Source: Geminicoccus sp036263595 (GTDB taxonomy: Bacteria > Pseudomonadota > Alphaproteobacteria > Geminicoccales > Geminicoccaceae). Taken from it: DNA of 64,000 nt. Below the pieces are notes generated by a model, which did no database searches, had not been told where the DNA came from, and saw only the letters and a list, made by a program, of their open reading frames with translations. Location: the NCBI RefSeq assembly GCF_036263595.1, contig NZ_DATAGQ010000129.1:1-64000 (forward strand). Reading direction: 5' to 3'. Position numbers and translations under genes: made by a program. This document shows positions 1-6,873 of this stretch, one piece after another (position 1 is the stretch's first letter; the number at the start of each line of letters is the position of its first letter).

Positions 1-28
1 TCGCCACCGTGGCCTTGTCGATCGCCAT
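1..28 (-). CDS. gatC: Start of GatC, Asp/Glu-tRNA amidotransferase subunit C (partial)
   Basis: The minus strand reads ATG and then codes MAIDKATVA before the window edge, which is the usual opening of alphaproteobacterial GatC. A GGAG lies about 10 bases upstream of this ATG. GatC is the small subunit of the GatCAB complex, which converts Glu-tRNA(Gln) and Asp-tRNA(Asn) to the amidated forms. Divergence from ruvX is a common alphaproteobacterial arrangement and supports the call. Only nine codons are visible, so this rests on the N-terminal match and context. Confidence 0.6.
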
Positions 29-98
29 GGATCTCTGGTCTCCTGCGCACGAAATAGGGAGAAGCGGCCAGCGGGCCGCAAAAGGCGCACGGAAGCTA

Positions 99-581
99 GT
101 GGCGACATCGATCTTCCGCAACCATGCCGACTTCGCGGCCACCCTGCCCAGGCGCGGCGGACTCCTGGCGCTGGACGTCAGCAAGCGCGCCATCGGCCTT
201 GCCGGCACGGATGCCGAGCGGCGGATGGTGACGCCCTTGTTCACCCATCCCCGCAAGTCCTGGGCTCATGACCGCGAGACGCTGGTGCAACTCGTGCGCA
301 AGCGGGCCACGGTGGCGCTGGTGGTGGGATGGCCGCTCGGGCTGGACGACCAGGAAGGGCAGGCCTGCGATCGCGTCCGCAACTTCCTGGACCTGCTGGT
401 GCCGGTGCTGAACCTGCCGGTGCTCCTGCAGGACGAGCGGTTCACGACGGGCGGTGTCGAGGCCGCGATCGAGGCGGGCGACCTGCCGCCGCCGGGCAAG
501 GACGGGAAGATCGATCATCTGGCTGCCGCACTGATCCTCGATGAAGCGCTCCATCATATCGGACGCCCGGCCGTCGCCTGA
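99..581 (+). CDS. ruvX: RuvX/YqgF-family Holliday junction resolvase-like nuclease
   Basis: About 160 residues from the GTG at 99, the normal length of the YqgF/RuvX family (RNase H fold; linked to 16S rRNA 5' processing and possibly Holliday junction resolution). Visible motifs are LALDVSKRAIGLA near the N-terminus (first catalytic Asp), VVGWPLGLD in the middle, DERFTT around residues 112-117, and KIDHLAAALIL at the C-terminus with the last Asp. The frame stays open upstream to a GTG at 9 and an ATG at 27. Those would overlap the divergent gatC start and add about 30 unconserved residues, so 99 is preferred. The first motif is slightly unusual, with VSKR where the family normally has GTKR. 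Confidence 0.85.
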   Translation: MATSIFRNHADFAATLPRRGGLLALDVSKRAIGLAGTDAERRMVTPLFTHPRKSWAHDRETLVQLVRKRATVALVVGWPLGLDDQEGQACDRVRNFLDLLVPVLNLPVLLQDERFTTGGVEAAIEAGDLPPPGKDGKIDHLAAALILDEALHHIGRPAVA

Positions 582-655
582 ACCGGCCGGCGCACTATTT
601 GGGCACGTATGGCGAGGGCATATTCAGCCGGTCTGATGGACAGGGAGAGACAGCG

Positions 656-1642
656 ATGAATGTGGAACACGATATCGGCCGCCGTGGCGTGCTGGCGCTG
701 ACCGCGGGCGCGGCCGCCGCGCCGTTTGCCATTGCCGGACTGGGAACATCGAGTGCCATGGCGCAGACGACGGAGCAGGGCAGCGCGCGGCCGGTCTTCT
801 ACCGGTTCATGCTCGGTGAGTTCGAGGTCACGACCCTGCTGGACGGCTTCAACCAGGGCGAAGGGCCGCATCCGATCTTCGGCATGAACCAGCCGGCCGA
901 GGCGGTGCAGGAACTGGCCCGCCTGAACTTCCTGCCTCCTGACCGGATGGAGAACAGCTACACGCCCGTCCTGGTGAAGGCGGGGCAAGAGCTGGTGCTG
1001 TTCGATACCGGCAACGTGCCCGGCCGCCGGCCGACCAGCGGGAACCTGCTGCAGAGCATGCAGGCGGCGGGCTACAGCCCGGAACAGGTGACCGTGGTGG
1101 TCATCACCCACATGCATGGCGACCATATCGGCGGCCTGATGCGTGACGGCCAGCCTGCCTTTCCGAATGCCCGCTACGTGACGGGGCAGGTCGAGTATGA
1201 TTTCTGGTCGGCCGATGATCGCCTGGATGGTCCGACCGCCGATGGCGCCAAGCTGGTCCGCTCCAACGTGGTGCCACTTGCGGAGAAGACGACGTTTCTC
1301 GGCGACGACGGCGAGGTCGTGACCGGCATCCGGTCCGTCGCCGCGTTCGGGCACAGCCCCGGCCACATGGCCTACCATCTGGAGAGCGGCAGCGCGCGGC
1401 TGCTGCTCTGGGCCGATACGGCGAACCACTACGTGATGTCGGTCCAGCGACCGGAATGGCACGTGCGGTTTGATATGGACAAGGACGCCGCGATCGCGAC
1501 GCGCAAGCGGCTGCTGGACATGGCGGCGGCCGACAGGATCCCCGTCACCGGCTACCACATGCCGTTCCCGGCGCTGGGCTACATCGACCGGCATCCCGAC
1601 CGCTATCTATGGGTGCCCGTGACGTACCAGCTCAATCTCTGA
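656..1642 (+). CDS. Tat-exported metallo-beta-lactamase-fold hydrolase
   Basis: The 328-residue protein starts at an ATG 8 bases after a GGAGAG ribosome site. The N-terminus has a twin-arginine type leader (GRRGVLALTAG, then an Ala-rich stretch ending AMAQ), so the mature enzyme should be periplasmic. The metal-binding HxHxDH motif is THMHGDH at about residues 151-157, followed by further His/Asp ligands (GHSPGH and WADTANH). This is the general MBL fold of lactonases, glyoxalase II and related hydrolases. The substrate cannot be read from the sequence. It stands alone between ruvX and the convergent cmoA-like gene. Confidence 0.85.
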   Translation: MNVEHDIGRRGVLALTAGAAAAPFAIAGLGTSSAMAQTTEQGSARPVFYRFMLGEFEVTTLLDGFNQGEGPHPIFGMNQPAEAVQELARLNFLPPDRMENSYTPVLVKAGQELVLFDTGNVPGRRPTSGNLLQSMQAAGYSPEQVTVVVITHMHGDHIGGLMRDGQPAFPNARYVTGQVEYDFWSADDRLDGPTADGAKLVRSNVVPLAEKTTFLGDDGEVVTGIRSVAAFGHSPGHMAYHLESGSARLLLWADTANHYVMSVQRPEWHVRFDMDKDAAIATRKRLLDMAAADRIPVTGYHMPFPALGYIDRHPDRYLWVPVTYQLNL

Positions 1643-1748
1643 TCGCTGCAGCTTCACAGTCAGATCGAGCGGTGCCGCCAGCGGACAACTCTCTGAATCG
1701 AGACCATCGTAGGGGAGTTGCCGCGGGGACCGCTCGGCTGCCGCCAGG

Positions 1749-2588
1749 CTAATCCTTCACGGCGGCGATGGCGCAGAAATTGTACCAGCGAAAGAATTCC
1801 TCGACTGACGTGAAGCCGGCACTCTCGATCAGAGCCACGTTCTCCTCGTACCTGTAGGGGATGAGCACGTTCTCCAAGGCTTCACGTTTCTTCGCTATCT
1901 CCATCTCGCTATATCCGTTGCGCCGCTTCATCCCGTAATACTTGTTGATGAACAGGCGGTTCAGCATCCCGTTCGGGCTGGTGATCTTCTCGACCAGGAT
2001 CAGGCAACCATTCCTCGTCATGCCCTGGTGGATGTGCCGAACCAGGCGTTCGCGGTGAAGCGGCCGCACGAACTGCAAGGTGAGCACGAGCAGGACGACC
2101 GACGCGTTCTCGATCGCCGGCAGGGTGTGGATGTCGGCTTCCACAAGCTCGTAGGGGCGGCCGCTCGGCAGGCTGCCCAGCTTGTGCCGGGCCTGGTCGA
2201 GCATGCTCGAGGCGTTGTCGATGCCGACGAAGCGCACGCTCGGGTCCACCCTGGCATCCAGCCTTTCCAGGCTGGTACCCGTCGAGCAGCCAAGGTCATA
2301 GAGGCTCGTGCCGGGGACGGCAAAGTCGGCTGCAAGTTCGGCCACCATGCGCTGGATCTCGGCATAGAACGGGACCGAGCGCTCGACCATGTCGTCGAAC
2401 ACGACGGATACCCGCTCGTCGAAGCGGAAGTCGCTGGTGGCGGCCTGCTGGTCGGCAAAGACCCGGTCGACGGCCTGCTGCACCGTCCTGCTACGCCCAC
2501 AAACAGCGGGCGGCATGGGGCGGGAAGGTGCAGGGTCCATGACGGACGGAGAAGGTTCGACAGCCGGCGCCGTCAACGTGCTGCTCAT
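1749..2588 (-). CDS. cmoA: CmoA-like carboxy-SAM synthase / SAM methyltransferase-fold protein
   Basis: A 279-residue protein resembling CmoA, which makes carboxy-S-adenosylmethionine from SAM and prephenate for the cmo5U34 modification of tRNA wobble uridines. Recognisable CmoA features are FDERVSVVFDDMVERSVPFY, the SAM loop YDLGCSTG, IDNASSML, ENASVVLLVLTLQF, and RNGYSEMEIAKKREALENVL near the C-terminus. The N-terminal 40 residues are a low-complexity Pro/Ser/Ala extension not seen in E. coli CmoA. The ATG at 2588 has AGGGGA upstream, so it is preferred over the upstream in-frame start at 2618. CmoB, usually next door, is absent here, so the activity could differ from that of true CmoA. Confidence 0.7.
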   Translation of the reverse strand: MSSTLTAPAVEPSPSVMDPAPSRPMPPAVCGRSRTVQQAVDRVFADQQAATSDFRFDERVSVVFDDMVERSVPFYAEIQRMVAELAADFAVPGTSLYDLGCSTGTSLERLDARVDPSVRFVGIDNASSMLDQARHKLGSLPSGRPYELVEADIHTLPAIENASVVLLVLTLQFVRPLHRERLVRHIHQGMTRNGCLILVEKITSPNGMLNRLFINKYYGMKRRNGYSEMEIAKKREALENVLIPYRYEENVALIESAGFTSVEEFFRWYNFCAIAAVKD

Positions 2589-2940
2589 GGCTGTTCCCCT
2601 GAGGATATGCCTCAACAATCGGACATCAGGCTAGCCGCGCAACCTGACGTGAACCTGACCAGCGGAACCGATCCCGCCCAAAACCGCGTCAGCATCAGCA
2701 AAGCATCATCTTAAATATGTCATTAAGCCGGCAAATAAAATGTATTTTCAGGATGCCCTGATATCTGCATGCGTCCCCCAAACACAGTTATGTGAACTGG
2801 CTTGATCTTGGCTGGCGCCAGCCATTGCCGGGGTGCATGATCTCACTGGTCCTGTAACCCGGCTTTTTTTGTCGATGGATGTTTCACCCGAACGGCAGGT
2901 GGACTGGCACATCCGCCTGCGTGTCATGGAGATTGCGGTC
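2589..2940. other. Divergent intergenic region cmoA-like / ICMT-like
   Basis: About 350 bases between two divergent genes. It is more AT-rich than its surroundings around 2700-2760. It contains a perfect 14-base palindrome at 2810-2823 (GGCTGGCGCCAGCC) and a terminator-like hairpin with a T7 tract at 2827-2870 on the plus strand. Promoters for both genes must lie here, but no clear -35/-10 pair stands out. Confidence 0.5.
2827..2870 (+). terminator. Intrinsic terminator-like hairpin in the leader of the ICMT-like gene
   Basis: GCCGGG at 2827-2832 can pair with CCCGGC at 2858-2863 across a 25-base loop, and seven Ts follow at 2864-2870. No plus-strand gene ends upstream, so this could end a small RNA or act as an attenuator for the gene starting at 2941. 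Confidence 0.45.
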
Positions 2941-3669
2941 ATGAATCTGGTGCGGATGGGGGCGCTGTCGTTCAAGCATCGCGGGCTGCTGTTGCCGATC
3001 GCCGTCGTGATCCTGCTCATCCCGGGCCCGCACCTCGTTGATGATCCGGCCGCCATCGGTCTGCTGGGACTGGTGGTCGCCCTGATCGGGCAGGCCATCC
3101 GCAATGGCACGATCGGGCTCGCCTACATCATCCGCGGCGGTAAAGATCACAAGGTCTATGCCGAGGACCTCGTGACTTCCGGAATCTACGCACACGTGCG
3201 CAACCCCATGTATCTCGGCAATGCCTTTCTCCTGGCAGGCCTGGGGCTGGCGACCAATTCCTGGGTGTTCATGCTGGTGGGCGTGCCGATCGGCGTGGCT
3301 ACCCACGCCACGATCATGGCGGCGGAGGAGGACTTCCTGCGCCGCAAGTTCGGACCGGCCTATGAAGCCTATTGCGCGCGGGTGCCGCGCCTGCTGCCCA
3401 AGCTGTCCGGCCTGACCGCGACGATCCGCAGCATGACGTTCAACGGCTGGCGCGTGCTGCGGCAGGAATATGCCAAGCCGTTCGACTGGATCGTCGCCAT
3501 CGCGCTGGTCACCATGCTGAACCTGTGGCGCGGCAGCCTCCTGGCGGAGCACCGGGGTCTGGTTCTCTTCCTGCTCATGCTGATCGTGGCCCGCCTCGTC
3601 ATCTGGCTGGTGGTGCAGCGTCATGGCCAGCCACCGGCAGGCATCACCCATCCGCAGGGGCCGGCCTAG
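2941..3669 (+). CDS. Isoprenylcysteine carboxyl methyltransferase (ICMT/PEMT-like) family membrane protein
   Basis: A 242-residue integral membrane protein with about five or six hydrophobic segments (IAVVILLI, IGLLGLVVALIGQA, AFLLAGLGLATNSWVFMLVGVPIGVA, and two near the C-terminus). The family core is clear: DLVTSGIYAHVRNPMYLGN, followed by EEDFLRRKFGPAYEAYCARVPRLLP. These match the SAM-binding C-terminal half of ICMT/phospholipid methyltransferase-like enzymes. The acceptor cannot be predicted. The frame is open upstream to 2833, but those codons run through the terminator hairpin, so the ATG at 2941 is chosen. The gene overlaps the convergent DUF2293 gene by a few bases at its stop. Confidence 0.75.
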   Translation: MNLVRMGALSFKHRGLLLPIAVVILLIPGPHLVDDPAAIGLLGLVVALIGQAIRNGTIGLAYIIRGGKDHKVYAEDLVTSGIYAHVRNPMYLGNAFLLAGLGLATNSWVFMLVGVPIGVATHATIMAAEEDFLRRKFGPAYEAYCARVPRLLPKLSGLTATIRSMTFNGWRVLRQEYAKPFDWIVAIALVTMLNLWRGSLLAEHRGLVLFLLMLIVARLVIWLVVQRHGQPPAGITHPQGPA

Positions 3670-3962
3670 TCCCCTCCGGTGAGCTTTCGCCGCACACCCC
3701 AGGCTTGCAGCGCCTCGGTCATCTCGTCGGCCACGAAGGCCCGTGCACTATCGACGTCGTAGCCGTCGGCGAGCAGGTCGTCATACTCGGTCAGGGTGTG
3801 CCGGACATAGGCGACGAGGGACAGCCAGGCTGCCTCCTCGGGCGAAGCCCTGTCGAGGCCCGGGCTGTCCATCGCATGGTCGACGACGGCGTCCGCCTCG
3901 AAACGGGGGATCTTCGGCGCCAGCCGCCGCAAGGCTTCCTCGATGGTGCTGCGCCTGCTCAT
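3666..3962 (-). CDS. DUF2293-like small protein
   Basis: A 98-residue soluble protein of unknown function. The conserved core reads SPEEAAWLSLVAYVRHTLTEYD followed by LLADGYDVDSARAFV and a Trp-Gly near the end. This pattern is typical of the DUF2293 family as I remember it. It is the last gene of a minus-strand run with the SGNH hydrolase (stop to start gap 35 bases) and the patatin-like gene. No catalytic motif can be named. Confidence 0.65.
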   Translation of the reverse strand: MSRRSTIEEALRRLAPKIPRFEADAVVDHAMDSPGLDRASPEEAAWLSLVAYVRHTLTEYDDLLADGYDVDSARAFVADEMTEALQAWGVRRKLTGGD

Positions 3963-3997
3963 CGTTCGGACCGATCCGCTCCCGCCGTCGTTGGCCG

Positions 3998-4759
3998 CTA
4001 GACGAAGATCTCCGAACGATGTCGCCCGACATCGTGCTGGGCAAGCAGGGTGGCGATGGCCTTGGCGATCTTCCCGCCTCCTTGCACCGAGGGCTCGATC
4101 GGGTTGGCGAAGTCGGCCTCCTCGTTACAGATCAACCTCAGGTCCACGACCGGCAGGCCGCGACGGAAGGCCTGGCGGGTGATGCCGTCATTGAGAACCG
4201 CCAGCGCGGTGATCGCCAGCGTGCGCCGCGGCTCGGGATAGCGGGTGTCGTAGATCGTGCAGACGGCCGTCGGCCGGTCCAGCCGCAGGACCTGGTCCAG
4301 CATCTCGCCATAGGCGGCCTCGAACCACTGCCGGACGCGTGCCACCTCCATCAGGGCCTCGGCGACCGTGTCCACCGGCTGCTCAAAGATGCCGGCATGG
4401 CTGAGCGCGTCGTTGCCGCCGATGCTGATCACGAGATGGCTGGCGTCGGCCGGCATGGTGCGCAGCTGGCGGGGAATATCGCCGAGCCTGCCACCGTCGA
4501 CGGCCGCGAGGCTGGCCCGCCAGCCGCCCGGGATCTGCTGGCGCAGCTGAGTGACCACGTCAGGACCGCCTCCGACATAGGCGCCGTTGTCGAAGACGGA
4601 ATCGCCCAGCAGGACCACATGGCTCATCGACCGCTCCTGTGCCAGTGCACCGGCATCCGCCAGCATGGCGGCAGAGGCGGCGAGAACGGCGCCGCGCCGC
4701 GAGATCCCGCCGGGCGCCATCGTGCGAGCGGGAAAGGGAGGAAGCGGGCGCACATCCAT
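3998..4759 (-). CDS. Tat-exported SGNH/GDSL-type hydrolase
   Basis: A 253-residue protein with a twin-arginine leader (SRRGAVLAASAAML, cleavage likely near ALAQ). The SGNH block I is GDSVFDN with the nucleophile Ser at about residue 54, and the Asn block is SIGGNDA at about residues 112-118. Near the C-terminus, where these esterases usually have the catalytic DxxH, this protein has NPIEPSVQGG with no obvious His. It may belong to a subgroup that lacks the canonical dyad. It starts 13 bases after the patatin-like gene, so the two are probably co-expressed extracytoplasmic or lipid-acting esterases. Confidence 0.8.
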   Translation of the reverse strand: MDVRPLPPFPARTMAPGGISRRGAVLAASAAMLADAGALAQERSMSHVVLLGDSVFDNGAYVGGGPDVVTQLRQQIPGGWRASLAAVDGGRLGDIPRQLRTMPADASHLVISIGGNDALSHAGIFEQPVDTVAEALMEVARVRQWFEAAYGEMLDQVLRLDRPTAVCTIYDTRYPEPRRTLAITALAVLNDGITRQAFRRGLPVVDLRLICNEEADFANPIEPSVQGGGKIAKAIATLLAQHDVGRHRSEIFV

Positions 4760-4772
4760 GGCTCCGGCAGGG

Positions 4773-5870
4773 TCATAGCTCGTGGACCGACAGGCCCGGC
4801 GGAAACGCGGCCGCCGAGACCTCGGCCAGCGTCTGCAGCGCAGTGCGCATGTGCACGGCTCCTCGCTCCCAGCGCTCGTTCAGGGTCACCTCCGAATAGT
4901 CGAACATCTTGCCCCCACCCGCTTCGTCCGGTGCGGCGCGCTGGCCGATCAGCAGGACCACCGTCGGTCGCATCCGGCTGTCGGCCAGGAGGTGCACGAC
5001 CTCGGGGTCCTGACGGCGTTCCGGCGGCAGCATCGCGGCAAGGCGCTGGATGTCGGCGCGCAACCGGTACGTCGCCTGCTGGCCCTGCAGGAGGCCCTGG
5101 GTCTGGTTGCCGAAGACGAGGTCGAGGCTGCGCGCCAGGGCGGCCGACAGGGAATGGGGCCGGCTTCCCTGCCGAGCGAACAACTCGACGACGAAGCAGA
5201 CCTGTTCCCCATCTCCGGGTTCCTCCAGGACCAGGTCCAGCGGCGTGTTGCTGGAGAGGCCGCCATCGCCGAGAAGCCGCCCGTCCAGCTCCACCGGAGT
5301 GAACAGTGGTGTGAGGGCGCAGGAGGCGAGGATGTGCTCGACGCCGATCCGGCAGCCCTTGCCCGTGTCGAACACCACCCGCTCGCCGCTGACGATATCG
5401 GTGGCGGCGATGGTGACGCGGACCGGCCCGTCATTGAGAAGGTCGAAATCCACCAGTTCCTGCAACCACTCCTTGAGCGGCGACAGCTCGTAGAGGCCGG
5501 GGTTGCCGACGCTGGGGAAAAAGCGAGGGCGAAACATGCCGGGCCTGCCGAACAGGTGAGCCTGCATGACGCTGGCCAGGTTGTAGATCTGGCGCGGCGG
5601 GCCGGCTGCGGGCGTTCCCAGGAGGGACGCCAGGGGCGACGGGTTGTTGGCCGAGAATTGCCAGAACCGCTTGAGCTGGCTCACACGGCGCTCAGGCGGG
5701 CTGCCGGCGATGATCGCGGCGATCGCGGCACCCGTCGAACTGCCGGCCAGCCATTCGAGCGGCAATCCGCTGCCGTCATGCAGCGCGGCATAGGCACCCG
5801 CATGGTAGGCGCCAAGCGCCACGCCACCGGAAAGCACCAGGGCGGCACGGCGCGCTGGTTGGTCGTTCAT
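4773..5870 (-). CDS. Patatin-like phospholipase with C-terminal DUF3734-type region
   Basis: A 365-residue patatin-family serine acyl hydrolase. The oxyanion loop SGGVALGAYHAGA is followed by the nucleophile elbow GSSTG (Ser about residue 45). The dyad Asp is in LLGDGGLSSNTPL (about residue 202), completing the Ser-Asp dyad. The C-terminus (VTLNERWERGAVHMRTALQ) matches the region appended to many proteobacterial patatins. No signal peptide is seen, so it is probably cytoplasmic or membrane-associated. The ATG at 5870 has GAGGAG directly upstream and is preferred over the open frame up to 5927. It is followed 13 bases later by the SGNH hydrolase gene. Confidence 0.88.
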   Translation of the reverse strand: MNDQPARRAALVLSGGVALGAYHAGAYAALHDGSGLPLEWLAGSSTGAAIAAIIAGSPPERRVSQLKRFWQFSANNPSPLASLLGTPAAGPPRQIYNLASVMQAHLFGRPGMFRPRFFPSVGNPGLYELSPLKEWLQELVDFDLLNDGPVRVTIAATDIVSGERVVFDTGKGCRIGVEHILASCALTPLFTPVELDGRLLGDGGLSSNTPLDLVLEEPGDGEQVCFVVELFARQGSRPHSLSAALARSLDLVFGNQTQGLLQGQQATYRLRADIQRLAAMLPPERRQDPEVVHLLADSRMRPTVVLLIGQRAAPDEAGGGKMFDYSEVTLNERWERGAVHMRTALQTLAEVSAAAFPPGLSVHEL

Positions 5871-5958
5871 GAAGCTCCTCGCTGCATTGCGCGCACCCGT
5901 GACCTGGATGCAAGCCTTGCCCGACAAAGCTTCCGCGACCCGGAAGGGGTTCCCGCGG

Positions 5959-6873
5959 CTAGCGCGGCTGGCGCAGGGTAATGATGACCCAGCGGTCGAT
6001 GAGGAGGCGCCGCCGGCTGCGCAGGCCGGTCCGCCGGAACGCCGCCTCGACCCTGGCCGCCTGCTCGTCGATCAGCCCGGACAGGATCGCCACGCCGCCC
6101 GGCGCCAGCGCCCGTGCAAGGGAATCGGCCATCGCGACCAGCGGGTTGGCCAGGATGTTGGCGAAGATCAGGTCGTGGCCGCGCGGGTGGAACACCCCAG
6201 GCGTGGCGAAGCCGTCGCCGGCCCGGCAGGTGACACGGTGCGCCGCGCCATTGGTGCGGACATTCTCCGCAGCCACCTCGACCGCCACCGGATCCACGTC
6301 CACAGCCAGGACGGTGGCACGGGTGGCCTTGGCCGCGGCGATGGCGAGGATGCCGGAGCCGGTGCCCATGTCGAGGATGCGCCGCCAGGCCCGCCGATGG
6401 AGCACGCGGTCGAAGGCGAGCAGGCAGCCCTTGGTCGTGGCATGCTCGCCCGAACCGAACGCCAGGCCGGCATCGATCTGGATGGCGATCCGGTCGGGCG
6501 GGACCTGGTCCGCCTGGGCGCTGCCATGGACGTAGAAGCGGCCGGCCTCCACCGGCGGGAACTCGCGGCGCATGGCCTCGGTCCAGGCGGCCTCGGTGAT
6601 CTCCTCGATCGCCAGGTCCGGCAGGTCCGGGATCAGGTCGCCCACCAGCTCCAGCAGGCGCTCGCGCTGGGCCGCCAGCTTCGGCCGCTCCGCCTCGACG
6701 ATCTCCATCCGCCAGCGCTCGACGGTGAAGCCGCCATCGCCCTCGTGCTCGAACATGCCGGCCGACAGGCCCAGCTCGTCCAGCCGCTCGAACACCGCCT
6801 GGGCCAAGCCATCGTCGAGCACGAAGCTGGTGCGCCAGAGCGAGCCGGTCGTGGCATGGAAGACGTTGCTCAC
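5959..6873 (-). CDS. prmA: Ribosomal protein L11 methyltransferase
   Basis: A 304-residue PrmA. The N-terminal substrate-binding half precedes the Rossmann methyltransferase domain, with AFGSGEHATT at about 138-147, the SAM loop DMGTGSGILAIAAAK at about 168-182, VDVDPVAVEVAAEN, and the NILANPL motif that replaces NPPY in this family. It methylates L11 in the large ribosomal subunit. The start is a GTG whose last two bases are part of the uvrD stop (GTGA), showing translational coupling with the helicase gene. Confidence 0.92.
   Translation of the reverse strand: MSNVFHATTGSLWRTSFVLDDGLAQAVFERLDELGLSAGMFEHEGDGGFTVERWRMEIVEAERPKLAAQRERLLELVGDLIPDLPDLAIEEITEAAWTEAMRREFPPVEAGRFYVHGSAQADQVPPDRIAIQIDAGLAFGSGEHATTKGCLLAFDRVLHRRAWRRILDMGTGSGILAIAAAKATRATVLAVDVDPVAVEVAAENVRTNGAAHRVTCRAGDGFATPGVFHPRGHDLIFANILANPLVAMADSLARALAPGGVAILSGLIDEQAARVEAAFRRTGLRSRRRLLIDRWVIITLRQPR

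Noticed and set aside
2833..2940. N-terminal extension of the ICMT-like protein from the GTG at 2833
   Set aside because: These codons lie within and just after a terminator hairpin, and the encoded residues are not membrane-like or conserved.
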